64,000 nt of DNA from Limnohabitans sp. 103DPR2 (GTDB lineage: Bacteria > Pseudomonadota > Gammaproteobacteria > Burkholderiales > Burkholderiaceae_C), in contig NZ_CP011834.1 in assembly GCF_001412575.1 (NCBI RefSeq), positions 2,356,001-2,420,000 of the forward strand, read 5' to 3'. Position 1 is the first letter of the stretch; each line of letters begins with the position of its first letter. Positions 17,336 through 26,711 of the stretch are shown here, piece by piece. The notes beneath the pieces were generated by a model that saw only the letters and a program-made list of their open reading frames with translations, was not told the DNA's origin and made no database searches. The position numbers were made by a program, and so were the translations under genes.

Positions 17336-18169
17336 ATGACCTCACGTCCTATCCGCTCGCAATACGAAGATTTCATGCGCCATGTGAACGAGCACGGCGT
17401 TTTCAAGGCTGATCGCACCGGCACAGGGACCACCAGTGTCTTCGGCCACCAAATGCGCTTTGATTTGAACGAAGGCTTTCCACTGGTCACCACCAAAAAA
17501 GTACACTTGCGCTCCATCATCCAAGAGCTCTTGTGGTTTCTCACGGGCTCTAGCAACAACAATTGGTTGCGCGAACGCGGTGTCACCATTTGGGATGAAT
17601 GGGCACGGGAAGACGGCGATCTAGGTCCCGTTTACGGCGTGCAATGGCGCAGTTGGCCCACCCCCGATGGCGGCCACATTGACCAAATCGAAGAGGTGAT
17701 TCGCACCCTCAAAACCAACCCCGATTCACGCCGCATCATTGTGAGCGCATGGAACGTGGCTGAGTTGTCCAAGATGGCGCTCATGCCTTGCCATGCCTTC
17801 TTTCAGTTTTATGTAGCCCCCGCGCAAACACCCGGTGGCAAAGGCAAACTGAGCTGTCAGTTGTATCAACGCAGCGCCGACATCTTCTTGGGTGTGCCCT
17901 TCAACATTGCCAGTTACGCGTTGCTCACGCACATGGTGGCGCAGCAATGTGATTTGGACGTTGGCGATTTCATTTGGACAGGTGGCGATTGCCACATTTA
18001 CAGCAATCACAAAGACCAAGTGGCTTTGCAACTGAGCCGCAAACCATTCCCTTACCCCTCCTTGAACATCAAGCGCAAACCGGCTTCGATTTTTGACTAC
18101 CAATACGAAGACTTTGAAGTGCTTGACTATCAATGTCACGAAGCCATCAAAGCACCCGTGGCGGTTTGA
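17336..18169 (+). CDS. thyA: Thymidylate synthase
   Basis: A 277-residue enzyme that methylates dUMP to dTMP using methylene-tetrahydrofolate. Signatures: [20 protein letters not shown], active-site Cys in [33 protein letters not shown] and [11 protein letters not shown] short insert ([11 protein letters not shown]) sits after the active-site segment. The start at 17336 gives the canonical N-terminus. Its TGA stop overlaps the folA ATG (TGATG), linking dTMP synthesis with dihydrofolate recycling. Confidence 0.97.
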   Translation: MTSRPIRSQYEDFMRHVNEHGVFKADRTGTGTTSVFGHQMRFDLNEGFPLVTTKKVHLRSIIQELLWFLTGSSNNNWLRERGVTIWDEWAREDGDLGPVYGVQWRSWPTPDGGHIDQIEEVIRTLKTNPDSRRIIVSAWNVAELSKMALMPCHAFFQFYVAPAQTPGGKGKLSCQLYQRSADIFLGVPFNIASYALLTHMVAQQCDLDVGDFIWTGGDCHIYSNHKDQVALQLSRKPFPYPSLNIKRKPASIFDYQYEDFEVLDYQCHEAIKAPVAV

Positions 18170-18669
18170 TGAAACTCAAGCTGATTTATGCGCGCGCGGC
18201 CAACGGTGTCATTGGCCTCAACAACCAAATGCCTTGGCACTTGCCAGAAGATTTGGCACATTTCAAACGCACCACACTCGGCTGCCCCGTGTTGATGGGA
18301 CGCAAAACTTGGGAATCCATCCCTGCCAAATTCAGACCGCTGCCTGGTCGCGCCAACTTGGTCATCACACGCCAACTCAATTGGCACGCTGAAGGCGCTT
18401 TGGTGGTTCATTCTTTGGAAGAAGGTTTGAGCTTGGCTTTGGCGCACTGCCCAGAAGGCAAAGATTTGTGGGTGATGGGCGGCGCAGAAATTTATGCACA
18501 AGCTGCCAGCATCGCAGAAGAAGCGGTGGTCACTGAAATTGACGCTACCTTCGAAGGCGATGCCTTTGCACCCACACTCGGCGCCACTTGGCACGAAGTG
18601 TCACGCGAATCTCATGTTTCTACGACAGGCTTGAAATACAGCTTTGTCACTTATCGTCAAACCCTCTGA
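18169..18669 (+). CDS. folA: Dihydrofolate reductase
   Basis: A 166-residue enzyme that reduces dihydrofolate to tetrahydrofolate with NADPH. Signatures: IYARAANGVIGLNNQMPWHL, LPEDLAHFKRTTLG, VLMGRKTWESIP and WVMGGAEIYAQA. The start overlaps the thyA stop by one base. It regenerates the folate oxidized by ThyA. Confidence 0.97.
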   Translation: MKLKLIYARAANGVIGLNNQMPWHLPEDLAHFKRTTLGCPVLMGRKTWESIPAKFRPLPGRANLVITRQLNWHAEGALVVHSLEEGLSLALAHCPEGKDLWVMGGAEIYAQAASIAEEAVVTEIDATFEGDAFAPTLGATWHEVSRESHVSTTGLKYSFVTYRQTL

Positions 18670-18688
18670 ACTTTTGGAGCAAGCACCC

Positions 18689-19273
18689 ATGTCAGGTCAC
18701 GGCTTTCACGTCCACGGTCCTCACGATCACGAAATTGAACACGCTACGCAAGGTCATGCAGAGCAAGGCGGCAGTCACACCAACTCGATTGCCATGTTCA
18801 CCGCCATCATTGCCACCGTGGGCGCCATCTTCTCTTACATGGGCGGCGCCACCCAAGCCAATGCAGGCCTGTTCAAGAACAATGCAGCCATCAAAAAGAC
18901 AGAAGCTTCTAATCAATGGAACTACTACCAAGCCAAGAGCTCTAAACAAAACTTGAGCGAGCTGGCCATTGAACTGGCACCCGCTGCCAAAAAAGAGTTT
19001 TACCAAGACGAAATCAAACGCTACAAATCTGAAAAAGCTGAGATCAAACAAGGCGCAGAAAAATTAGAAGCCGAAGCCAAAGCTTGGGACGACAAGTCTG
19101 AAAACGAAATGCATTTGCACCATCGCTGGGCCCAAGCCACCACCGCGCTGCAAGTGGCCATTGCCATGGCCGCCATTGCTCTCATGACGCGAAAAAAATG
19201 GCTCGAAGTGGCGATGTATGGCATGGGCGCAGTGGGCGTTGCCATTGGCGCATTGGCCATGCTGCACATTTAA
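18689..19273 (+). CDS. DUF4337 membrane protein
   Basis: A 194-residue protein. The N-terminus is His-rich (SGHGFHVHGPHDHEIEHA). It has one hydrophobic segment near residues 35-55, a charged coiled-coil-like middle (EIKRYKSEKAEIKQGAEKLE), and two hydrophobic segments at the C-terminus. This layout matches DUF4337, of unknown function. The start at 18689 has GGAG upstream. Confidence 0.8.
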   Translation: MSGHGFHVHGPHDHEIEHATQGHAEQGGSHTNSIAMFTAIIATVGAIFSYMGGATQANAGLFKNNAAIKKTEASNQWNYYQAKSSKQNLSELAIELAPAAKKEFYQDEIKRYKSEKAEIKQGAEKLEAEAKAWDDKSENEMHLHHRWAQATTALQVAIAMAAIALMTRKKWLEVAMYGMGAVGVAIGALAMLHI

Positions 19274-19277
19274 AAAT

Positions 19278-20060
19278 ATGAAAATTGCCACCTGGAATGT
19301 CAACTCTCTCACCGTGCGCTTGCCGCAGGTGATTGATTGGCTCAAAGCACAAGAAGCCTTGGGCGCAGACCAAGCCATTGATGTGTTGGCTTTGCAAGAG
19401 TTGAAGATGACGGACGACAAGTTTCCGCATCAAGCCTTTACCGATGCCGGCTATCACGCACAGTGGTTTGGTCAAAAAACCTACAACGGCGTGGCACTCA
19501 TTTCTCGCACACCTGCGGTGGATGTGGTCAAAAACATTCCAGGCTTTGAAGATGACATGTCGCGCATCATTGCAGGCACCTTTGGCGATGTGCGCGTGAT
19601 TGGGGGTTATTTTCCAAATGGCCAAGCACCTGACAGCGACAAATTTGTTTACAAAATGCGTTGGCTAGAGGCCCTCAAAACATGGGTCAAGCAAGAGATG
19701 GCCCGGCACCCCAAGCTGGCACTCATGGGCGACTACAACATCACCTTTGACGATTTAGATGTATGGGATCCTGTGGCCTTGGCAGGCACCATTCATTGCA
19801 CACCCGAAGAGCGTGCGCACTTGAATGGCCTGATTGGCTTGGGCTTGCACGACAGCTTCAGGTTGTTTGAACAACCCGAGAAAAGCTACAGCTGGTGGGA
19901 CTACCGCGACTTTGGTTTCCGCAGAAACAGAGGCCTGCGAATCGATCACATTTTGGTGACCGATGCTTTGAAAGCACAAGCCACTGCGTGTGTGATCGAC
20001 AAAGTGCCGCGCAAAAATGAGCGACCCAGTGACCACACGCCCGTGGTGCTAACGATTTAG
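19278..20060 (+). CDS. xthA: Exodeoxyribonuclease III
   Basis: A 260-residue EEP-fold nuclease acting at abasic sites and 3' blocks in base-excision repair. Signatures: MKIATWNVNSLTVRLPQV, LALQELKMTD, LMGDYNITFDDLDVWDP, YSWWDYRDFGFRRNRGLRID and PSDHTPVVL. The start at 19278 is 4 bases after the DUF4337 stop. The tail overlaps the convergent SDR gene by four bases. Confidence 0.95.
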   Translation: MKIATWNVNSLTVRLPQVIDWLKAQEALGADQAIDVLALQELKMTDDKFPHQAFTDAGYHAQWFGQKTYNGVALISRTPAVDVVKNIPGFEDDMSRIIAGTFGDVRVIGGYFPNGQAPDSDKFVYKMRWLEALKTWVKQEMARHPKLALMGDYNITFDDLDVWDPVALAGTIHCTPEERAHLNGLIGLGLHDSFRLFEQPEKSYSWWDYRDFGFRRNRGLRIDHILVTDALKAQATACVIDKVPRKNERPSDHTPVVLTI

Positions 20061-20968
20061 CTTTTGTGGGCGGCCATGGCCTTGCCCACTTCCAATGATC
20101 CCTGCCCCGAACCCGAACCAGGCACCAATTCACCCGTACGGTCAGTCACCTGAGACATGGCCGCCAACAATTGTTCTGGTGTGTCGTCTGACACACCCAA
20201 ATGCACGCCTTGCGTGAGCGTGATGTTGGCCACTTCAAAGCTGCCAGCACCGGCACACATGATGGTGCGATTGGGCGCATCTTCGCATGCCATCACCAGC
20301 ATGGCAGGCACAACGGCTTGTGGCTCCAAGGCTTTGAGCACGGCTTCTGGCATCAGACCTTCTGTCATGCGCGTGGCCGCAGTGGGCGCTAAGGAGTTGA
20401 CACGAATGTTGTACTTCTCACCCTCGATGGACAAGGTTTGCATCATGCCGGCCAAGGCCATCTTGGCAGCACCATAATTGGACTGGCCAAAGTTGCCATA
20501 CAAACCGCTGGAAGACGTGGTCATGATGACACGGCCATAGTTTTGCGCTTGCATGATGGGCCAAACTGCTTTGGTGCAATGCACGGCGCCCATTACGTGC
20601 ACTTCCATCACCAACCGAAAATCGGCGATGTCCATTTTGGAAAAGCTTTTGTCCCGCAAGATGCCAGCGTTGTTGACCAAAATGTCCACACGCCCCCACT
20701 TGTCCATGGCCTGCTTGACCATGCCCTGCACGGCTTCGTAGTCGGTCACAGAAGCACCATTGGCAATGGCCTCGCCTCCCGCTTTGATAATTTCGTCCAC
20801 CACGGCCTGCGCCGCACTGACCGAGCCACCCTCGCCATGAACGTTGCCACCCAGGTCGTTCACCAGCACCTTGGCACCTCGTTTGGCCAAAGCCAGAGCG
20901 TGTTGTTTGCCCAATCCACCGCCAGCACCTGTGACAATGGCGACACGTCCGTGAAAATCAATGCTCAT
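20057..20968 (-). CDS. SDR family 3-hydroxyacyl-CoA dehydrogenase-like protein
   Basis: A 303-residue short-chain dehydrogenase. Cofactor motif VTGAGGGLGKQHAL, NNAGILRDKSF, catalytic block TTSSSGLYGNFGQSNYGAAK. The NDLGG and GEGGS segments are typical of the peroxisomal multifunctional enzyme type 2/hydroxyacyl dehydrogenase subgroup of beta-oxidation. The exact substrate is unknown. It is divergent from the Nudix gene. Confidence 0.9.
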   Translation of the reverse strand: MSIDFHGRVAIVTGAGGGLGKQHALALAKRGAKVLVNDLGGNVHGEGGSVSAAQAVVDEIIKAGGEAIANGASVTDYEAVQGMVKQAMDKWGRVDILVNNAGILRDKSFSKMDIADFRLVMEVHVMGAVHCTKAVWPIMQAQNYGRVIMTTSSSGLYGNFGQSNYGAAKMALAGMMQTLSIEGEKYNIRVNSLAPTAATRMTEGLMPEAVLKALEPQAVVPAMLVMACEDAPNRTIMCAGAGSFEVANITLTQGVHLGVSDDTPEQLLAAMSQVTDRTGELVPGSGSGQGSLEVGKAMAAHKS

Positions 20969-21089
20969 TTGGATTCCTCAATCTGATAGCCTTGTGATGA
21001 TGTCACTTTAAACCATGGCCTCCATGGCAAGTGTTACCAGATTGACAGTTGTCCGCATGGAGACAATGGACCGCAAAGTATGGACCCCT

Positions 21090-21875
21090 ATGGAAATCAC
21101 CTCGCACATCGTTGACACCCCACCCCGCGACGCAGCCACTGTGCTCATGCTGCGCGAAGGCGAGAAGGGCATGGAGGTTTTGCTACTGAAAAGGCACACA
21201 GACTCCAAAGACTTGGGTGGTGCCTTTGTGTTTCCAGGTGGAAAACGTGACGAAGCAGATGGCTCGCCAACGGCTTTGGCCGCATTGCAAAAAGATGCAG
21301 CCAGCTTGCATGCGCAATTGGGAGAATCCGATATCAGCATGGATCATGCAGCCAGTTTGTTTGTCGCTGCGCTGCGTGAAGCCCGCGAGGAATGCGGACT
21401 GCAAATTCAAGCAACCGACCTGCAAGCCTGGTCACGTTGGATTACACCGCGCATGCCTTCCTTGATGTCCAAGCGCTTTGATACGCGCTTCTTTTTAGCG
21501 CGGGCACCGCTTGCGCAAACAGCTGTTCACGACAACCATGAAACCACTGAAATTTTGTGGACCACACCGCGCAATGCCCTTGTTCAATATTGGCAAGGAG
21601 AGATTGTGTTGGCGCCCCCGCAAATCATGAGCCTCTCGCATTTGTGCTTGTTCAACTCCGTAGAGCATGTCATGACAGAGGCCGCCCAACGCAAACCGCC
21701 CGTCATCATGCCCGAGCCATTTGACCAAGACGGTATGCGCGTGATCTGCTATCCAGGCGACCCACGGCACCCTGTTGCCCACAAAGCCCTGCCGGGTCCA
21801 ACCCGACTGCAATATCGAAACAAACGTTTTGAACCCGATGGTGGTTTGGAAGCTTTGTTGCACGGCCCCCTATGA
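21090..21875 (+). CDS. Nudix hydrolase, NUDT19-like with long insert
   Basis: A protein of about 261 residues. The Nudix box is split: GGAFVFPGGKRDEADG comes about 45 residues before VAALREAREECGLQI. A split Nudix box of this kind is seen in NUDT19-type CoA/acyl-CoA diphosphatases. The start is uncertain: 21090 begins the conserved region, but ATGs at 21066 and 21015 are in frame and none has a strong ribosome-binding site. The stop overlaps the Hpt gene start (ATGA). Confidence 0.8.
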   Translation: MEITSHIVDTPPRDAATVLMLREGEKGMEVLLLKRHTDSKDLGGAFVFPGGKRDEADGSPTALAALQKDAASLHAQLGESDISMDHAASLFVAALREAREECGLQIQATDLQAWSRWITPRMPSLMSKRFDTRFFLARAPLAQTAVHDNHETTEILWTTPRNALVQYWQGEIVLAPPQIMSLSHLCLFNSVEHVMTEAAQRKPPVIMPEPFDQDGMRVICYPGDPRHPVAHKALPGPTRLQYRNKRFEPDGGLEALLHGPL

Positions 21876-22228
21876 GCCAAGCTGTTTTTTTGTCCATGGC
21901 CAAGGCCATTGACTATCTGGGGGACCCCAGCAATGCCCAGCAACTGCTAGGCACGCTAGAAAGCACGCTGGAAACAGAAGTGCCAAGCATCGCCGCCGCC
22001 ATTGAAAGCCAGGATTTTTCACATCTTCAAAAAATTTGGCACCAACTCAAAGGCTTTGCACCTGTGTTTTGCCATGATCAGTTGGTGGCTGAAATTGTCC
22101 AAACCGAAACACTTTGTAAACGCATTCAACTTCAGGAAGAACAATCGGCCGCGCTGAACGCCAGCGCGCAGTTGTTGATCCATTTACAAGAATTGTTGAC
22201 TGAAGTTAAAGCGCAACGAGCGTCTTGA
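21872..22228 (+). CDS. Stand-alone Hpt (histidine phosphotransfer) domain protein
   Basis: A 118-residue helical protein. The segment KIWHQLKGFAPVF fits the HxLKG motif of Hpt domains, with the His as phospho-acceptor. Hpt proteins relay phosphate between hybrid kinases and response regulators; no partner is adjacent. It is translationally coupled to the Nudix gene, and its tail overlaps the convergent dus gene by 23 bases. Moderately sure of the family. Confidence 0.68.
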   Translation: MSQAVFLSMAKAIDYLGDPSNAQQLLGTLESTLETEVPSIAAAIESQDFSHLQKIWHQLKGFAPVFCHDQLVAEIVQTETLCKRIQLQEEQSAALNASAQLLIHLQELLTEVKAQRAS

Positions 22229-23261
22229 GCGCTTCAGCAGATTCATACGAGATGGCGGCTTCACTTGCAGCCGCACTGACTGAAGCGTGGGTCGCAGGCG
22301 ACTGCTGCAACCAAGCCTGCATCACTTTGGGATCATGAACCAATCGAAGTGTGTCAAACGCTTGTTGTGCTTCTGGATAGTGCCTGCGCAAATAATTGAG
22401 CCACTGCTTTAAACGGCCCGCGCGATGGCGCGGCGCCACATGCAAACTCATTCGATGCCAGAAAACACTGAGCAAAGGCCACAGCTGTTCCCAAGAAAAC
22501 GACTGCGGCATGTTGGCCAATGTCAGTCCCTTCGTTTGCGCATCGTGGTACTTGATCTCTAACGCCAAGCCAGGGTTGTTGATCATGCCGCGACCAATCA
22601 TTAAATCTTGGCAACCGGTCACTTCTCGGCAACGCACGGCATCAGCCACGGTCCAAATTTCACCATTGGCCACCATGGGCAATTTGACGCACTGACGCAC
22701 ATCCGCAATGCGATCCCAATACGCAGGGGGCCTGTAACCATGGGCCTTGGTCCGCGCATGCACCACCAACTCATCCGCACCTGCGCCTTCAATGGCTTGT
22801 GCACAATCTTCGGCGCGGGAATCGTCGTTGAAACCCAAACGCATCTTGGCAGACACCGGCACATTGGCGGGCACAGCGCGGCGCACTGCAGCCACAATTT
22901 GGCCAATCAGTTCGGGCTCGTCCAACAACACCGCCCCACCCCGATGCCGATTGACTGTTTTGGCAGGACAACCAAAATTCAAATCGATGCCCGCAGGATG
23001 AAGTTTGGCCAAACGCGCTGCGTTCTCAGCCAACACCTGTGGATCTGAGCCCAGCAGTTGCGCTTTAACGGGGACACCCGCCACTGTTTTTCCGTTGTTG
23101 AGCAGTTCAGGCACAACTCGGTAAAACGCACGCTTGGGGAGAACGGCATCCGTGACACGGATGAATTCAGACACGCACAAGTCAATGCCGCCCACACGCG
23201 TCAGCGTATCGCGAAGGCTGTGGTCCAACAGCCCTTCCATCGGCGCCAACAGGATTCTCAT
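22206..23261 (-). CDS. dusC: tRNA-dihydrouridine synthase, DusC-like
   Basis: A 351-residue FMN enzyme that reduces uridines in tRNA. Signatures: MRILLAPMEGLLDHSLRDTL, catalytic Cys in DLNFGCPAKTVNRHRGG, ELVVHARTKAHGYRPP and MIGRGMINNP. The N-terminal CVSEFIRVTD and C-terminal KQWLNYLRRHYPEA fit DusC, which modifies U16, better than DusA or DusB. The tail of about 40 residues is Ala/Ser-rich. Confidence 0.92.
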   Translation of the reverse strand: MRILLAPMEGLLDHSLRDTLTRVGGIDLCVSEFIRVTDAVLPKRAFYRVVPELLNNGKTVAGVPVKAQLLGSDPQVLAENAARLAKLHPAGIDLNFGCPAKTVNRHRGGAVLLDEPELIGQIVAAVRRAVPANVPVSAKMRLGFNDDSRAEDCAQAIEGAGADELVVHARTKAHGYRPPAYWDRIADVRQCVKLPMVANGEIWTVADAVRCREVTGCQDLMIGRGMINNPGLALEIKYHDAQTKGLTLANMPQSFSWEQLWPLLSVFWHRMSLHVAPRHRAGRLKQWLNYLRRHYPEAQQAFDTLRLVHDPKVMQAWLQQSPATHASVSAAASEAAISYESAEALKTLVAL

Positions 23262-23308
23262 GCTGCTTGCTGCTTTTGACGTGACTTAACTCAAGCGCGA
23301 TGGCTGGT

Positions 23309-23827
23309 TTAAGCCAAAGAACGCTTCATGCGCACTTCTTCCACCTTCACGCCGCCAATCGGAACGGTACGTGCAGTGTTCATCTCGCGCTTGAAGCCGG
23401 CCAATTCATGGAAGCGCACCGTACGCTCGTTCAGCAAAGGCACCCAGATGCTGACATCGGTACAATCTTCGTCCAGCAGCCCTTCGCGGGCGGCATCCCA
23501 AAGCGCCAAGCCGACGCCCTCACCCAAACGATCAGGATCTGCGTAAATAGCCCAAATCTCACCCATGGTGTTTTTGGATTTGGGATCGCGCGAGCGGTCA
23601 AAACCGACAAAGCCCACAATGCTGCCGCCTTCCAGCGCCACCATCACTTGAGGTTCGCCGTACTCGATCGCCTCCTTCCAATAGGACACACGCTTGGCCA
23701 TGGGTGTGGCGTCCCAATGTGCCTCGGGCACCTGCCCAGCGTAAGCTGCACGGCTGGCAATCCAATGCAATTGCGCCACGGCGGCGGCTTCATTCTTGGT
23801 GGCAAATCGAACTTCAAAATCAGACAT
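23309..23827 (-). CDS. GNAT family N-acetyltransferase
   Basis: A 172-residue acetyltransferase. The acetyl-CoA-binding motif A is in YADPDRLGEGVGLALWDAA, followed by NERTVRFHELAGFKRE. The substrate is unknown. The start at 23827 is chosen because MSDFEVRFAT begins the domain; an ATG at 23836 adds three residues. Confidence 0.88.
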   Translation of the reverse strand: MSDFEVRFATKNEAAAVAQLHWIASRAAYAGQVPEAHWDATPMAKRVSYWKEAIEYGEPQVMVALEGGSIVGFVGFDRSRDPKSKNTMGEIWAIYADPDRLGEGVGLALWDAAREGLLDEDCTDVSIWVPLLNERTVRFHELAGFKREMNTARTVPIGGVKVEEVRMKRSLA

Positions 23828-23940
23828 AGCGGTCAATGGGTGAGTCAGAAAACCCTAGATTGTCGCCTGATCTGACCCGCCTTCAAAATTCAAAGGCTTT
23901 CGCGGCTGCAAATGGCACTTTTTGGCGTTATCTTTGAGGC

Positions 23941-24597
23941 ATGAACCTCGATGTGGTCTATTCCGATGCGCATTTGGCGGTGCTCAACAAACCCTCGGGT
24001 CTTCTGAGCGTGCCGGGACGCGGTGACGACAAGCAAGACTGCCTGATCGCCCGTGCTCAAAGTGTGTGGCCCGATGCCCTTACAGTTCACCGGCTGGACA
24101 TGGCCACCTCAGGACTGGTGGTGGTGGCGCGCGGGCCCGAGGTGCAGCGCATGCTTAGCCATGCCTTTGCAGAGCGCAAGGTGCACAAAATGTACGAAGC
24201 CGTGGTCGATGGCAGCCCACCCGAGGATCTGTCCAATGCAACTTCACCAGAAGGCTGGCAGGACATTCAATTGCCCCTCTTGATCGATTGGCCCAACCGC
24301 CCTAAAAGCAAAGTCGATTGGACGCACGGCAAACCCAGTCAGACCCATTGGCGTCGCAAAGCCGGCCCGGTGATCGAAGGTGCAACACGTCTCGAACTTC
24401 ATCCCATCACCGGTCGAACACATCAATTGCGTTTGCACATGATGGCCTTGGGTCATGCCATTTTGGGGGATACGCTTTACGCCAGCCCCGAAGTTTGTGC
24501 ACGCGCCCCAAGGCTGCTGCTGCATGCACGCCAATTGCAGTTCCATCACCCACTCACACAAGAATGGCTATCATTTGAAATGGCCGTTCCGTTCTAA
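23941..24597 (+). CDS. rluA: RluA-family pseudouridine synthase
   Basis: A 218-residue enzyme. The catalytic motif is TVHRLDMATSGLVVVARG, preceded by VLNKPSGLLSVPGRG and followed by HPITGRTHQLRLHM and LGDTLYA. The short length without an S4 domain fits RluA, which isomerizes a uridine in both 23S rRNA and tRNA. It is divergent from the GNAT gene. Confidence 0.9.
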   Translation: MNLDVVYSDAHLAVLNKPSGLLSVPGRGDDKQDCLIARAQSVWPDALTVHRLDMATSGLVVVARGPEVQRMLSHAFAERKVHKMYEAVVDGSPPEDLSNATSPEGWQDIQLPLLIDWPNRPKSKVDWTHGKPSQTHWRRKAGPVIEGATRLELHPITGRTHQLRLHMMALGHAILGDTLYASPEVCARAPRLLLHARQLQFHHPLTQEWLSFEMAVPF

Positions 24598-24612
24598 CAA
24601 GGCTTTTTCAAC

Positions 24613-25371
24613 ATGAAACAACATCTCTACATCCTCACGGGTGGCTCTCGCGGCATGGGCTTGGCCATTGCAGAACAATTGCTGCAAGCTGGCAACACCC
24701 TCATTTGCATCTCTCGCAATCAACAAGCCAGCTTGACAGCCAAGGCCCAACAGACGGGCGCGCACCTAGCGCAATGGACCCATGACTTGGCCGATGGCGC
24801 CACGGCCAGTTTGGCGCTGAAAGCTTGGCTTGAGAAACAAACCGTTCAAGCTTTTCAAAGTGCCACACTGATCAACAATGCGGGAGTCATTCCGCATATT
24901 GGGCCCCTCAGTCAAGCCGATCCTCACAATTTGGCCATGGCATTGCGCGTGGGTTTAGAAGCACCGATGCAATTGTGTGCAGCGTTTTTAGGCGCCACTG
25001 AAAATTGGCCTGTCCCCCGCAAGGTGGTCAACATTTCCTCCGGTCTTGGCCGCCGCGCCATGGCCTCGCAAGCCGGCTACTGCGCTGCCAAGGCCGGCAT
25101 GGACCATTTCACCCGTTGCTTGGCGCTGGACGAAGCCCTCAAGCCCAATGGCGCCAAAGTCACCTCTTTGGCCCCGGGCGTGATTGACACGGATATGCAA
25201 GTGCAATTGCGGGGCGCTGCCCCTGAAAACTTCCCAGATCAAAACGGTTTCCAGCAGCTCAAAGCGACGGGCATGCTCACATCGCCAGCCGATGCCGCCA
25301 AGCGAATCCTCGATTACATGGCGCGACCCGACTTTGGCAGCCAGCCTGTTAGCGACGTGCGCGACGCTTGA
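24613..25371 (+). CDS. SDR family oxidoreductase (sepiapterin reductase-like)
   Basis: A 252-residue short-chain dehydrogenase. Cofactor motif ILTGGSRGMGLAIAEQLL, INNAGVIPHIGPL, catalytic SSGLGRRAMASQAGYCAAKA, and a PGVIDTDMQ segment after it. The pattern resembles the sepiapterin/benzil reductase subgroup. It starts 15 bases after rluA and may be in the same transcript. Confidence 0.86.
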   Translation: MKQHLYILTGGSRGMGLAIAEQLLQAGNTLICISRNQQASLTAKAQQTGAHLAQWTHDLADGATASLALKAWLEKQTVQAFQSATLINNAGVIPHIGPLSQADPHNLAMALRVGLEAPMQLCAAFLGATENWPVPRKVVNISSGLGRRAMASQAGYCAAKAGMDHFTRCLALDEALKPNGAKVTSLAPGVIDTDMQVQLRGAAPENFPDQNGFQQLKATGMLTSPADAAKRILDYMARPDFGSQPVSDVRDA

Positions 25372-25455
25372 ACACGTACCCCCCGTGTCAGCCCCCTGTA
25401 GCCTTGAATGGGCAAACTTTGAGGCTGATCCCCATTCAATTCAAAGGAGACTGAG

Positions 25456-26640
25456 ATGAGTCGTGAAGTTGTTGTTGTCAGCGGTGTTCGCACCGCCATT
25501 GGTACTTTTGGTGGCAGCCTGAAAGACATTGCCCCCACAGAATTGGGCGCACAAGTGGTGCGCGAAGCGCTGAAGCGCGCCAACACCGATGGCAAAGATG
25601 TGGGTCATGTGGTGTTCGGCCATGTGGTCAACACCGAGCCCAAAGACATGTACTTGTCGCGCGTTGCGGCCATCAACGGTGGCTGCGCAGAAGGCACCCC
25701 CGCATTCAATGTGAACCGCCTGTGCGGTTCTGGCTTGCAAGCCATCATTTCAGCCAGCCAGTCCATTTTGTTGGGCGACGCCGATGTGGCCATTGGTGGT
25801 GGCGCCGAAAACATGAGCCGTGCGCCTTATGCCAGTCTGGCCACACGCTTTGGTGCGCGCATGGGCGATACCAAAATGATCGACATGATGGTTGGCGCCT
25901 TGCACGACCCTTTCCACACCATTCACATGGGCGTGACGGCCGAGAACATTGCCGCCAAGTGGGGCATCACCCGCGAAGACCAAGACAAGTTGGCCGTTGA
26001 AAGTCACAACCGCGCAGAGCGCGCCACGCAAGCGGGCTACTTCAAAGACCAAATCATGCCGGTCATGCTCAAAACACGCAAAGGGGAAGTGGCCTATGAC
26101 ACCGACGAACACTTCCGACCTGGCTGCACCGTGGAAGAGTTGGCCAAACTCAAGCCCGTGTTCGTCAAAGAAAACGGTACCGTGACTGCAGGCAACGCAT
26201 CGGGCATCAACGACGCTGCAGCGGCAGTGGTGTTGATGGAGGCAGGTGCTGCCAAAGCACGCGGCGCCAAGCCGTTGGCACGTTTGGTGGCCTACGCACA
26301 CGCCGGCGTTGACCCCAAGTACATGGGCATTGGCCCTGTACCCGCAACACAGTTGGCTTTGAAAAAAGCGGGCCTCACAGTCAATGATTTGGACGTGATT
26401 GAAGCCAACGAAGCCTTTGCTGCGCAAGCCTGCGCCGTCACACGCGACTTGGGCTTGGACCCTGCCAAGGTCAACCCCAATGGCTCTGGCATTTCTTTGG
26501 GTCACCCCATTGGTGCCACAGGCGCGCTGATTACCGTCAAAGCTTTACACGAGTTGCAGCGCGTCAACGGTCGCTACGCCTTGGTGACCATGTGCATTGG
26601 CGGCGGTCAAGGCATTGCCGCTATTTTTGAACGCATGTAA
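25456..26640 (+). CDS. Acetyl-CoA C-acyltransferase (thiolase)
   Basis: A 394-residue thiolase that condenses or cleaves acyl-CoA. The acyl-accepting Cys is in FNVNRLCGSGLQA, the His is in GISLGHPIGATGA, and the second Cys is in TMCIGGGQG. It starts REVVVVSGVRTAIGTFGGSL. This could be the biosynthetic type (PhaA/BktB) or a degradative one. AAAGGAG upstream is a good ribosome-binding site. A clear terminator follows. Confidence 0.94.
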   Translation: MSREVVVVSGVRTAIGTFGGSLKDIAPTELGAQVVREALKRANTDGKDVGHVVFGHVVNTEPKDMYLSRVAAINGGCAEGTPAFNVNRLCGSGLQAIISASQSILLGDADVAIGGGAENMSRAPYASLATRFGARMGDTKMIDMMVGALHDPFHTIHMGVTAENIAAKWGITREDQDKLAVESHNRAERATQAGYFKDQIMPVMLKTRKGEVAYDTDEHFRPGCTVEELAKLKPVFVKENGTVTAGNASGINDAAAAVVLMEAGAAKARGAKPLARLVAYAHAGVDPKYMGIGPVPATQLALKKAGLTVNDLDVIEANEAFAAQACAVTRDLGLDPAKVNPNGSGISLGHPIGATGALITVKALHELQRVNGRYALVTMCIGGGQGIAAIFERM

Positions 26641-26660
26641 TTTCAAAGCGTTCACGCAAG

Positions 26661-26689
26661 AAAAAGGCCATCGAAAGATGGCCTTTTTT
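26661..26689. terminator. Bidirectional rho-independent terminator
   Basis: AAAAAGGCCATC-GAAA-GATGGCCTTTTTT: a 7-bp stem with a GAAA tetraloop, an A-tract on the left and a T-tract on the right. It sits between the convergent thiolase and core-MetE genes, so it can serve both. Confidence 0.92.
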
Positions 26690-26711
26690 GTTGCAGCATG
26701 CTGATTGAATT

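Noticed and set aside
25750..26505. 251-aa minus-strand frame inside the thiolase gene
   Set aside because: Shadow frame produced by codon bias; the thiolase has full catalytic motifs.
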